Assembly: GCF_004028635.1 (NCBI RefSeq)
Contig: NZ_ML138678.1
Location: 310,001-374,000 of the forward strand
Source: Streptomyces cyaneus
Lineage (GTDB): Bacteria; Actinomycetota; Actinomycetes; Streptomycetales; Streptomycetaceae
Length of the DNA: 64,000 nt
Reading direction: 5' to 3'
Every line of letters begins with the position of its first letter. Within the stretch, counting starts at the first letter, position 1. Shown one piece after another: positions 1 through 7,637 of the stretch. The notes beneath the pieces are model-generated. The model did not search any database. It worked only from the letters and a program-made list of their open reading frames with translations, and had not been told where the DNA came from. The position numbers and the translations under genes were made by a program.

Positions 1-57
1 CGCACCGACGGGGCGACGGTGGCCGCGAAGCTGCTGCTCGACGAGATCAGCCGATAG
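1..57 (+). CDS. C-terminal end of a truncated upstream gene
   Basis: The window opens inside a reading frame that ends with TAG after 18 codons (ending LLLDEISR). A hairpin follows 33 bases later. The tail could belong to a LacI-type regulator, whose C-termini often look like this, but 18 residues do not allow identification. Confidence 0.45.
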   Translation, partial: RTDGATVAAKLLLDEISR

Positions 58-90
58 GTCCGCCCGGTCCCGCGGCAGCCGATAGGTCCA

Positions 91-121
91 CCCACCCCCG
101 CGTGAACCGCGCGGGGGTGGG
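91..121 (+). terminator. Terminator hairpin after the upstream gene
   Basis: A perfect 12-bp inverted repeat (CCCACCCCCGCG and its complement) encloses a 7-base loop between the truncated gene and helR. There is no T-run, as is usual in Streptomyces. Confidence 0.6.
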
Positions 122-271
122 CGAGCCAGACCACACAGCCCACCGCCCACCGCCCAGAACGCAGTGCCCAGAACACAGAACTCGAGAACCGGCGAGGTAG
201 GTCCCTCACGCCGGTCCCGACGCCTTGCCCCGCCGCACGGTCGCACGCGACCTCATTTCGGAGCTGATGAC

Positions 272-2425
272 GTGAATCACCCCCTGACCACCCGCGCGTT
301 CGACCTGCCCGACCGCCTCTCCGCCAAGGCCGACCCGACGCTGATCGCGGGCGACGAGCAGCACTTCGCGGCCATCGCGGAGTGCCTGGAGCAGTCGATC
401 GCCGAGCTGACCGACCGACTCGCCGCCGAACGCCGGGCGCCCGGCGGCGCGGGCCGGCAGGCGATGGACCGGGACGCGGAGATCCACCGGCTGACCGCTC
501 GCCTGCGCGCACTGCGCCGCTTCGGTCTGGATCTGTGTCTAGGACGCATGGTCGGCGCGGACGACTCCGAGCCCCTGTACGTCGGACGGCTCGGCCTCAC
601 CGACAGCACCGGCCGACGGCTGCTGATCGACTGGCGCTCCCCCGCGGCCGAGCCGTTCTTCGGTGCCACCCACGGCAACCCGATGGGCCTGGCGAGCCGC
701 CGCAGGTATCGCTGGACCGGCGGCCGGATCAGCGACTACTGGGACGAGGTGTTCACCGCGGACGGGCTTGCCGGGCACGCCGCGCTCGACGACCAGTCCG
801 CCTTCGTCGCCAGCCTGGGCAGCAACCGTTCGGCACGGATGCGCGACGTGCTCGGCACCATCCAGGCCGACCAGGACGCCATCATCCGTGCGGGATCCCG
901 CGGCGCTCTCGTCGTCGACGGCGGCCCGGGTACGGGCAAGACCGTCGTCGCCCTGCACCGCTCCGCCTACCTCCTCTACTCCGACCCGCGCCTCAGTCAC
1001 CGTCGGGGCGGCGTGCTGTTCGTGGGCCCGCACCGCCCCTACCTCGCCTACGTCGCCGACGTCCTCCCGAGCCTCGGTGAGGAGGGCGTGCAGACCTGCA
1101 CCCTGCGCGACCTCGTCGCCGAGGGAGCCGCGGCGGCGATCGAGGCCGACCCGGACGTGGCCCGTCTGAAGTCGTCGGCGGATCTGGTGAAGGCGATCGA
1201 GACGGCCGTCAGGTTCTACGAGGAGCCGCCCACCAAGGGGATGACGGTCACGACCCACTGGTCCGACATCTGGCTCAGCGCCGACGACTGGGCCGAGGCG
1301 TTCGAAGCAGCGGAACCCGGCACTGCGCACAACGAGGCCCGCGACCTGATCTGGGAGGAGCTGCTCACGATCCTGATGGACAAGCACGACGGCGAGGTCT
1401 CACCCGACCTGCTCCGCAAGTCGCTGCTGCAGGACAGGGAGCTGCTCACGACCTTCGACCGCGCATGGCCGCTGATCGAGGCGGACGACCTCGTAGGAGA
1501 CCTGTGGTCGGTCCCCGCCTACCTGCGACTGTGCGCCCCCTGGCTCAGTGGCGACGAGATCCGCAGGCTGCAGCGCGCGGACGCCCAGGCCTGGACGGTG
1601 TCCGACCTGCCGCTCCTGGACGCGGCACGGCAGCGGCTCGGCGACCCGGAGGCGTCACGGCGAAGGCGTCGGCAAGAGGCGGCCCTCGCCGTCCAGCGCG
1701 AACGGATGGCGCAGGTCGTCGACAATCTGATCCAGGCCGATGACGACGGCGAAGGCCTGATGACGCAGCTGCGCCGAGCGGACTTCCAGCGCAACCTGGT
1801 CGACGAGTCCGAGCTGCCCACGCCCGAACCGGACCTGCTCGCAGGCCCGTTCGCGCACATCGTCGTGGACGAGGCTCAGGAACTGACCGACGCGGAGTGG
1901 CAGATGCTGCTGCTGCGCTGCCCGTCCCGCAGCTTCACCATCGTCGGCGACCGCGCCCAGGCCAGGCACGGCTTCACGGAGTCGTGGCAGGAACGGCTGG
2001 AGCGGATCGGCCTCGACCGGATCAACCTGGCCTCCCTCAGCATCAACTACCGCACGCCGGAAGAGATCATGACGGAGGCCGAGCCGGTCATCCGGGCCGC
2101 ACTCCCCGACGCCAACGTGCCGACCTCCATCCGCAGCGGCGGCGTCCCCGTCGTCCACGGCTCCGTGTCGGAGCGCGAATCGATCCTGGACACGTGGCTG
2201 GCCACGCATACCGAGGGAACCGCCTGCGTCATCGGCGACCCCGCGTTCCAGCCGCCGGACCGAGTCCGTTCGCTGACTCCGGAGTTGTCGAAGGGGCTGG
2301 AGTTCGACCTGGTCGTCCTCATCGACCCGGAGGAGTTCGGTGAGGGCATCGAGGGCGCGGTCGACCGCTACGTGGCCATGACCCGAGCGACCCAGCAACT
2401 AGCCGTCCTCACCCGCCCGTCTTGA
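272..2425 (+). CDS. helR: HelD/HelR-like RNA polymerase-recycling motor ATPase (UvrD/Rep fold)
   Basis: The 717-residue protein has an N-terminal charged helical region (about residues 15-75), as expected for the coiled-coil arm of HelD. A Walker A motif GGPGTGKT follows near residue 217, then the split helicase core, with a DEAQE Walker B near residue 532 and a C-terminal MTRAT motif. HelD-family ATPases bind RNA polymerase and release stalled complexes; the Streptomyces HelR branch also protects against rifamycins. I chose the GTG at 272 because GGAG lies eight bases upstream; an in-frame ATG at 164 would add 36 low-complexity residues without a ribosome site. The gene stands alone and converges on helY. 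UvrD-like DNA helicase is the main alternative. The helR assignment rests on overall architecture only. Confidence 0.72.
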   Translation: MNHPLTTRAFDLPDRLSAKADPTLIAGDEQHFAAIAECLEQSIAELTDRLAAERRAPGGAGRQAMDRDAEIHRLTARLRALRRFGLDLCLGRMVGADDSEPLYVGRLGLTDSTGRRLLIDWRSPAAEPFFGATHGNPMGLASRRRYRWTGGRISDYWDEVFTADGLAGHAALDDQSAFVASLGSNRSARMRDVLGTIQADQDAIIRAGSRGALVVDGGPGTGKTVVALHRSAYLLYSDPRLSHRRGGVLFVGPHRPYLAYVADVLPSLGEEGVQTCTLRDLVAEGAAAAIEADPDVARLKSSADLVKAIETAVRFYEEPPTKGMTVTTHWSDIWLSADDWAEAFEAAEPGTAHNEARDLIWEELLTILMDKHDGEVSPDLLRKSLLQDRELLTTFDRAWPLIEADDLVGDLWSVPAYLRLCAPWLSGDEIRRLQRADAQAWTVSDLPLLDAARQRLGDPEASRRRRRQEAALAVQRERMAQVVDNLIQADDDGEGLMTQLRRADFQRNLVDESELPTPEPDLLAGPFAHIVVDEAQELTDAEWQMLLLRCPSRSFTIVGDRAQARHGFTESWQERLERIGLDRINLASLSINYRTPEEIMTEAEPVIRAALPDANVPTSIRSGGVPVVHGSVSERESILDTWLATHTEGTACVIGDPAFQPPDRVRSLTPELSKGLEFDLVVLIDPEEFGEGIEGAVDRYVAMTRATQQLAVLTRPS

Positions 2426-2448
2426 GAGGCGACGAGCGCCACGCCGCA

Positions 2449-2483
2449 CAGGGGCGCGGGGAACTGCGCGACCAGCCACGACG
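2449..2483 (+). repeat. Streptomyces dispersed intergenic repeat with small hairpin
   Basis: The core GCGCGGGGAACTGCGC, followed by GACCAGCCACGACG, is a sequence I recognise as scattered many times between genes in Streptomyces chromosomes. Here it sits between the convergent helR and helY and can fold into a short GCGC stem. It may act as a terminator. A diverged copy lies at 46445-46462. Confidence 0.6.
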
Positions 2484-2508
2484 AACCCCGCACCCGCCCC
2501 CCGATCCC

Positions 2509-5316
2509 TCACCCCACCGACGAGTAGGCGACAACCCCCCGCAGCAACCCCTCCACGGCCTTCCGCGCATTCTTCGCCACGGTCGAGCCCTCCACAGGAG
2601 ACGCCGCCGAGATCTGCCCCAGCACGTCAATCACCTGCTTGCACCACCGCACAAAGTCCCCCGCCGGCATCTCCGCCTCACGCAACACCTCATCGAGCCC
2701 CTTACCGCTGGCCCACATATAGGCGGCCCAGGCGAAGCCCAGGTCGGGTTCACGCTGCCCGACCCCTTCGCTCTGGGTGATCCGGAAGTCCTCCTCAAGG
2801 GCATCCAGCCGCCCCCAGATCCGGACCATCTCCCCCAGCGCGGCCTTGGCCTTGCCGGACGGCAGCTTCGGCGCCATCGCATCGTCCCCGACCCGCGCCT
2901 CGTACACCAACGCCGAGACGCAGGCGGCCAGTTCGGCAGGGCCGAGGCCCTCCCAGACCCGCTCCCGCAGGCACTCGCTCGCCAGCAGGTCGAGTTCGCC
3001 GTACAGCCGCGCGAGCCGCTTGCCGTGCTCGGTGACCTCGTCGCCGCGCAGATAGTCCAGCTCGGTCAGCAGCGCCACGATGCGATCAAACGTACGGGCG
3101 ATCGTGTTCGTACGCCCCTCGATACGGCGCTCCAGCTGCGAGGTGTCGCGCAGCAGCCGGTGGTAGCGCTCGGCCCAACGGGCGTGGTCCTCCCGGTCGT
3201 TGCAGCCGTGGCAGGGGTGGGCGCGCAGGGCCTTGCGCAGCCGCTCGATCTCGCGGTCGTCGGCCGCCTGGGAACGCCGCTTGCGGTGCCGGTCCGGCGG
3301 AATGTGCCCGGCCTTGGTGCGCAGCGCGGACGCGAGGTCCCGACGGGACTGCGGGGAACGCGGGTTGAAGGACTTCGGGATCCGCATCCGCTCCAACGCC
3401 TCGACGGGCACCGGGAAGTCCATCGACGCCAGCCGCTTGACCTGCCGTTCGGCGGTCAGGACCAGCGGGCGCGGACCGTCGTGGTGCTCGAAGCCGCGGT
3501 GGCCGTTGGACCGCCCGGCCGGCAGCCCGGGGTCCAGCACCAGCGCGAGACCGGCGTACTTGCCCGTCGGCACATGGATGACGTCACCCGGCTTGAGCTT
3601 CTCCAGTGCGACGGCGGCCTCCGCGCGCCGCTGGGCCGCACCCTGCTTGGCCAACTCGTTCTCGCGGTCCTTGAGTTCGCGGCGCAGTCGCGCGTACTCC
3701 TCGAAGTCCCCGAGATGGCAGGTCATGGACTCCTTGTAACCGGTGAGCCCTTCCTCGTTGCGCTGTACCTGCCGGGAGATCCCGACGACGGACTTGTCGG
3801 CCTGGAACTGTGCGAAGGACGTCTCCAGCAGCTCGCGCGAGCGGTGCCGCCCGAACTGCTCGACCAGGTTGACCGCCATGTTGTACGACGGCTTGAAGCT
3901 GGACCGCAGCGGATAGGTGCGCGTGCCGGCCAGTCCCGCGAGGTGGTCGGGACTCATGCCGCGCTGCCACAGCACCACCGCGTGGCCCTCGACGTCGATA
4001 CCGCGCCGCCCCGCACGACCGGTCAACTGGGTGTACTCACCGGGCGTGATGTCGGCGTGCTGCTCGCCGTTCCACTTGACGAGCTTCTCCAACACCACCG
4101 ACCGGGCAGGCATGTTGATGCCCAGCGCCAGCGTCTCCGTGGCGAACACGGCCTTCACCAGGCCACGCACGAACAGCTCCTCGACGACCTCCTTGAACGT
4201 CGGCAGCATGCCCGCGTGGTGGGCGGCTATACCGCGCTCCAGGCCTTCCAGCCACTCGTAGTAGCCGAGGACGTGCAGATCCTCGGTCGGGATGGCGGCG
4301 GTGCGCTCCTCGACGAGGGCGCGCACCTTTTCCCGCGCCTCGTCGTCGTTGAGCCTCAGTCCCGCGTACAGGCACTGCTGTACGGCGGCCTCGCAGGCGG
4401 CCCGGCTGAAGATGAAGGTGATGGCGGGCAGCAGGCCCTCGGCGTCGAGCCGCTCGATGACCTCGGGGCGCCCCGGCGTCCACACCCGGGACCGCTGTCT
4501 GCGCTCCCGCTCCCGGTCGGCCTCGCGCATCGCGCGCCCGCGTCTGCGGTCCTGGTACGACGGGCGCTGGGCTTCCATCCGGGCCAGCCGGGTGAGGTCG
4601 GGGTTGACGGCCTTCTTGTGGCCCTCGCCCTCCTCGAACAGGTCGTACATCCGGCGCCCGGCGAGCACGTGCTGGAACAGCGGCACGGGCCGGTGCTCGG
4701 AGACGATCACCTCGGTGTCGCCGCGGACGGTGTCGAGCCAGTCGCCGAACTCCTCGGCGTTCGACACGGTCGCCGACAGCGAGACGAGGGTGACCGACTC
4801 GGGGAGGTGGATGATCACTTCCTCCCATACGGCCCCGCGGAAGCGGTCGGAGAGGTAGTGCACCTCGTCCATGACCACATAGCCGAGGCCGAGGAGGGTC
4901 TGCGACCCGGCGTACAGCATGTTCCGCAGCACCTCGGTGGTCATCACGACCACGGCGGCGTCGGGGTTGACGCTGTTGTCGCCGGTGAGCAGACCGACCA
5001 TGCCGTTGCCGTAACGGCGGCACAGGTCGGCGTACTTCTGGTTGGACAGCGCCTTGATGGGCGTCGTGTAGAAGCACTTCTTGCCCTGCATCAGGGCGAG
5101 ATGGACGGCGAACTCGCCCACGATCGTCTTGCCTGAGCCGGTGGGCGCGGCAACCAGCACGCCCTTCCCCGCCTCGAGCGCCTGGCAGGCCTCGATCTGG
5201 AAGGGGTCGAGGCCGAAGTCGTACATCTCGCGGAAGGAGGCGAGCGCGGTGGCCTGCTCGGCAGCGCGCCTGCGTGCTGCCGCATACCGCTCGGCCGGTG
5301 AGAGGTCCTCTGTCAT
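2509..5316 (-). CDS. helY: SKI2/Mtr4-type DEAD/DEAH-box RNA helicase
   Basis: The 935-residue protein carries superfamily 2 helicase motifs in order: AAPTGSGKT (Walker A, about residue 57), TTPIKALSNQKY (Ia), VVMDEVHYLSD (DEVH box), SLSATVSN (III), and QLTGRAGRRGID (VI). The long C-terminal half resembles the Ski2/Mtr4 arch and DSHCT region. It should unwind structured RNA in the cytoplasm; its mycobacterial counterpart HelY occupies the same place next to tatC. I chose ATG 5316 over one 20 codons upstream because the family sequence starts there. The promoter at 5327-5349 implies a 5' leader of only a few bases, so the mRNA is probably leaderless or nearly so. The gene is the last of a minus-strand chain but is separated from tatC by a terminator. 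Confidence 0.88.
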   Translation of the reverse strand: MTEDLSPAERYAAARRRAAEQATALASFREMYDFGLDPFQIEACQALEAGKGVLVAAPTGSGKTIVGEFAVHLALMQGKKCFYTTPIKALSNQKYADLCRRYGNGMVGLLTGDNSVNPDAAVVVMTTEVLRNMLYAGSQTLLGLGYVVMDEVHYLSDRFRGAVWEEVIIHLPESVTLVSLSATVSNAEEFGDWLDTVRGDTEVIVSEHRPVPLFQHVLAGRRMYDLFEEGEGHKKAVNPDLTRLARMEAQRPSYQDRRRGRAMREADRERERRQRSRVWTPGRPEVIERLDAEGLLPAITFIFSRAACEAAVQQCLYAGLRLNDDEAREKVRALVEERTAAIPTEDLHVLGYYEWLEGLERGIAAHHAGMLPTFKEVVEELFVRGLVKAVFATETLALGINMPARSVVLEKLVKWNGEQHADITPGEYTQLTGRAGRRGIDVEGHAVVLWQRGMSPDHLAGLAGTRTYPLRSSFKPSYNMAVNLVEQFGRHRSRELLETSFAQFQADKSVVGISRQVQRNEEGLTGYKESMTCHLGDFEEYARLRRELKDRENELAKQGAAQRRAEAAVALEKLKPGDVIHVPTGKYAGLALVLDPGLPAGRSNGHRGFEHHDGPRPLVLTAERQVKRLASMDFPVPVEALERMRIPKSFNPRSPQSRRDLASALRTKAGHIPPDRHRKRRSQAADDREIERLRKALRAHPCHGCNDREDHARWAERYHRLLRDTSQLERRIEGRTNTIARTFDRIVALLTELDYLRGDEVTEHGKRLARLYGELDLLASECLRERVWEGLGPAELAACVSALVYEARVGDDAMAPKLPSGKAKAALGEMVRIWGRLDALEEDFRITQSEGVGQREPDLGFAWAAYMWASGKGLDEVLREAEMPAGDFVRWCKQVIDVLGQISAASPVEGSTVAKNARKAVEGLLRGVVAYSSVG

Positions 5317-5326
5317 CGTGCTTTCG

Positions 5327-5349
5327 AGCGTACCGGGCGCCACTGACAA
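5327..5349 (-). promoter_or_regulatory. PafBC-type DNA-damage promoter (RecA-NDp-like) of helY
   Basis: Read on the minus strand the sequence is TTGTCAGTG, eight bases, then TACGCT. This fits the LexA-independent DNA-damage promoter consensus TTGTCRGTG-N8-TANNNT known from mycobacterial recA, which is activated by PafBC. The predicted start lies about 4-5 bases before the helY ATG. The pafB and pafC genes lie 2.3-4.3 kb away. I found no second full match in the window. Confidence 0.68.
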
Positions 5350-5421
5350 CAGGACGATCATTATCCGGATCCGCACCCCGCAAACCCGGGATCCGTGCAG
5401 CTCACGGCCGCGGAACGGAAA

Positions 5422-5453
5422 CGGCCGGGTGCGCCCCGTAGGCGCCCCGGCCG
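5422..5453 (-). terminator. Terminator downstream of tatC
   Basis: Arms CGGCCGGGTGCGCC and GGCGCCCCGGCCG pair with a single T bulge around a 5-base loop. The hairpin lies between the tatC stop and the helY promoter, so it should end the tatA-tatC transcript. Confidence 0.6.
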
Positions 5454-5465
5454 CACTGTCCCTCA

Positions 5466-5511
5466 GATCCCCGGGAAACGTCTCTCAGGGATCTTGGGGA
5501 ATCGTCTCTCA
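5466..5511 (-). repeat. Two-copy tandem repeat at the tatC stop codon
   Basis: Two imperfect units (5466-5487 and 5488-5511) each end in CGTCTCTCA on the plus strand. Read as tatC RNA, each unit begins with TGAGAGACG, so the stop-codon region is duplicated immediately downstream. It looks like a small local duplication without obvious function. Confidence 0.6.
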
Positions 5512-6459
5512 GGTGACGTCGTCGTACCCGTTGACCCGGTCCGTGCTCGCCTGCTCGGGCAGCGCCCGGCTCGCGGAGACGGTCTCGACCTCACCGATGT
5601 CCTCGGGGGTCAGGTCCAGGTCGGAGGCCTCGTCGTCGGCGGGGCCCATCTCGTCGCGGCGGCGCCTGCGGCGGTCGTTGACCAGGGCGACGGCGACGGC
5701 GCCGAAGTACAGGATCCAGATCGGTCCGGCGAGGGCCATCATGGTCAGCGGGTCCGTGCTCGGCGTCGCGATCGCCGCGAACACGGTGATGCCCATGATC
5801 ATGCCGCGCCACCAGCCGAGCATGCGCTTGCCGGTGATGGCGCCGGTGAAGTTGAGCATGACCAGCAGCAGGGGCAGCTCGAAGGAGAGGCCGAAGACGA
5901 TCACCATGCGCGTGACGAGGTCGAGCAGGTCGTCGAGCGGCAGGAGGTTGTCGACGCCGAACGGTGTGAACTCGATCAGGACGTCGGCGGTCTTGGGCAG
6001 CACCTTGTAGGCGAAGAAGGCGCCGGCGAGGAAGAGCGGGAAGCCCGTGGCGACGAACCCGTAGGCGTACTTCCGCTCGTGCTTGTGCAGGCCGGGGGCG
6101 ACGAACGCCCACAGCTGGTACAACCAGACCGGTGCGGCAAGAACGACACCGGCCATCAGGGACACCTTCAGCGCCAGCGTGAACGGCGCGAGCAGACCGT
6201 TGATCGTGATCTGCGCGCACGGGTTCTCGTCGCGCGCCGTCTTGGCCAGTTCCTCGAACGACTTCGGGCAGCCGACCGATTCGAGGACCGGCTTGGTGAA
6301 GAAGTTGATGATGTCCTGATAGAAGAAGGCGGCGACGATCGTGATGACGACGATCGCGAGCAGCGCTTTCGCGAGCCGGTTGCGAAGCTCACGAAGGTGC
6401 TCCGCGAGGGGCATCCGCCCCTCGGGATCCTTCTCCTCTTTGCGGGCAGACTTCAGCAA
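5509..6459 (-). CDS. tatC: Sec-independent (Tat) translocase subunit TatC
   Basis: The 316-residue membrane protein begins with a charged N-terminus followed by MPLAEHLRELRNRL, the TatC cytoplasmic signature that binds twin-arginine signal peptides. Six hydrophobic segments follow, with the conserved periplasmic loop region and FGLSFELPLLLV. TatC is the receptor for folded proteins exported by the Tat route; Streptomyces rely on this route heavily. The C-terminal tail (about residues 265-316) is acidic and poorly conserved. The gene is 47 bp downstream of tatA and very probably co-transcribed with it. A Tat substrate candidate is encoded at 62711-63685. Confidence 0.95.
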   Translation of the reverse strand: MLKSARKEEKDPEGRMPLAEHLRELRNRLAKALLAIVVITIVAAFFYQDIINFFTKPVLESVGCPKSFEELAKTARDENPCAQITINGLLAPFTLALKVSLMAGVVLAAPVWLYQLWAFVAPGLHKHERKYAYGFVATGFPLFLAGAFFAYKVLPKTADVLIEFTPFGVDNLLPLDDLLDLVTRMVIVFGLSFELPLLLVMLNFTGAITGKRMLGWWRGMIMGITVFAAIATPSTDPLTMMALAGPIWILYFGAVAVALVNDRRRRRRDEMGPADDEASDLDLTPEDIGEVETVSASRALPEQASTDRVNGYDDVT

Positions 6460-6506
6460 CCCACGTTCCCATCTCGTGCGGCGGGCCGGAGGTCACCGGC
6501 CCTGCG

Positions 6507-6803
6507 TCAGCGCTTGGTGGTGTCCGTCGGCTCGTTGACCGGGCGCGAGCTGGTCACGTCGCCGGGGGCGGCCTGGATGATGCGCTGAGCGGGGGGCTGC
6601 TGGTCGTCGCTCGTGTTGTTGTTCGGCGGGTCGGCCGGGGCGGTGGACTTGCCCTCGTCCTTCATCGCCTTGGCTTCGCTCTTCAGGATCCGGGCGGACT
6701 TGCCGAGCGAGCGCGCCATGTCCGGAAGCTTCTTCGCGCCGAACAGCAGGATGATGACGACGAGGATGAGAATGATCTCGGGGGCTCCGAGCCTTCCGAA
6801 CAT
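6507..6803 (-). CDS. tatA: Twin-arginine translocase pore subunit TatA
   Basis: The 98-residue protein has one N-terminal transmembrane helix (APEIILILVVIILLFGAKKLP), the FGxKKLP hinge and an amphipathic helix (MARSLGKSARILKSEAKAM), followed by a polar, disordered tail. TatA oligomerises to let folded proteins pass the membrane after recruitment by TatC. An AAGG ribosome site lies nine bases before the ATG. The gene heads a tatA-tatC pair. Confidence 0.95.
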   Translation of the reverse strand: MFGRLGAPEIILILVVIILLFGAKKLPDMARSLGKSARILKSEAKAMKDEGKSTAPADPPNNNTSDDQQPPAQRIIQAAPGDVTSSRPVNEPTDTTKR

Positions 6804-6844
6804 AAGTCTTTACCTTCTCACCGAGGCGGCTGGGGTGGGGTGCT

Positions 6845-6860
6845 GTCCGACCGGTCGGAC
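6845..6860. promoter_or_regulatory. 16-bp perfect palindrome upstream of tatA
   Basis: GTCCGACCGGTCGGAC is a perfect palindrome 42 bp upstream of the tatA start, followed directly by ATGTGTCCGAACG, which repeats the TCCGA half. It may be an operator for an unidentified dimeric regulator of the tat genes, or a hairpin in the leader. Confidence 0.35.
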
Positions 6861-7063
6861 ATGTGTCCGAACGATCGTGTTGCCAGCGATCGTAACGCTC
6901 AGGGGTAAACGTCAGGCAATCCCCGTGCGTACTCCCTGTCCGCGGTCCGGGCCTCGTTCTCCGGGCCGCGACCAGCAGCGTACCTGTCCGGAGCGTCAAG
7001 TTGACAGGGCGAAGTGGCCCAAAACGCATGCGGCGCAGGACTCACACCCAATACTTGGGCGGA

Positions 7064-7258
7064 CTACAGCGAGTCCACAGCCCGGGCCGCGCTCATACTC
7101 GCCCGCTCCAGATCCTCGGCCGCCCTGCTGATGCGCCGCGCGGAGTCCGTGACCTGCCTGCCGAGGCGCTGCGCCTCCAGGAAGACCCGCACGGCGAGCA
7201 CACCGAGTACGGCGAGACCCAGAAAACCCACAGCTACCGCGAACATCGGCCAGAACAT
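7064..7258 (-). CDS. Small membrane-anchored coiled protein
   Basis: The 64-residue protein has an N-terminal transmembrane segment (FWPMFAVAVGFLGLAVLGVLAVRVFLEA) and a short charged helix with RISRAAEDLERAS. It resembles truncated DUF948-type proteins. The function is unknown. It sits between tatA and the zinc-ribbon gene on the same strand, 20 bp from the latter. No clear ribosome site precedes the ATG; a TAGGCT -10-like element seven bases upstream suggests possible leaderless transcription. Confidence 0.7.
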   Translation of the reverse strand: MFWPMFAVAVGFLGLAVLGVLAVRVFLEAQRLGRQVTDSARRISRAAEDLERASMSAARAVDSL

Positions 7259-7278
7259 GACGCCGAGCCTAGACCGTC

Positions 7279-7572
7279 CTACAGCGTGGAGTGCAGCCGC
7301 AGGGTGCTGACCCCGCCGCCCGTCAGCAGCTCGACGATCCGCTCACCGGCCGGCTTGCGGACGGAGGCGCCGCAGTCGGGGCAGGTGAAGGAGTAGAAGG
7401 TCGTACGGCTGGTCGCGCCGATGGCGAGGCGCAGGGCGCTGGCGGCGAGCTCGAAGCTGCCCCGGCAGTCCGGGCAGCCCGCCTTGAACACCACCTCAGC
7501 CACGCTTCTCATCCCGGCGAACGCGGACGCCACCGTCATTCCCACCGCACCAGACGTCGCCGACTCGCTCAA
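7279..7572 (-). CDS. Zinc-ribbon protein of unknown function
   Basis: The 97-residue protein contains two CxxC pairs, CPDCRG (about residue 33) and CPDCGAS (about residue 64), which together form a four-cysteine zinc ribbon. The rest is a short alpha/beta segment ending in a C-terminal strand. The role is unknown; similar actinobacterial proteins are annotated only as hypothetical. The longest start is a TTG at 7572 with AGGGG upstream; an ATG 20 codons in (7512) is also possible. It follows pafC on the same strand with a 65-bp gap. Confidence 0.65.
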   Translation of the reverse strand: MSESATSGAVGMTVASAFAGMRSVAEVVFKAGCPDCRGSFELAASALRLAIGATSRTTFYSFTCPDCGASVRKPAGERIVELLTGGGVSTLRLHSTL

Positions 7573-7637
7573 AGCCCCTGCTCCCCTTCTTCCGGTCGCT
7601 CGCCCTCGGGGCGCTCCAGCCTGCCGAACCGCATGTC

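Noticed and set aside
2422..5136. Very long plus-strand open frame opposite helY
   Set aside because: It is the complement of a protein with complete helicase motifs. Its translation is low-complexity, with no recognisable domain and no ribosome site, as expected from G/C third-position bias.
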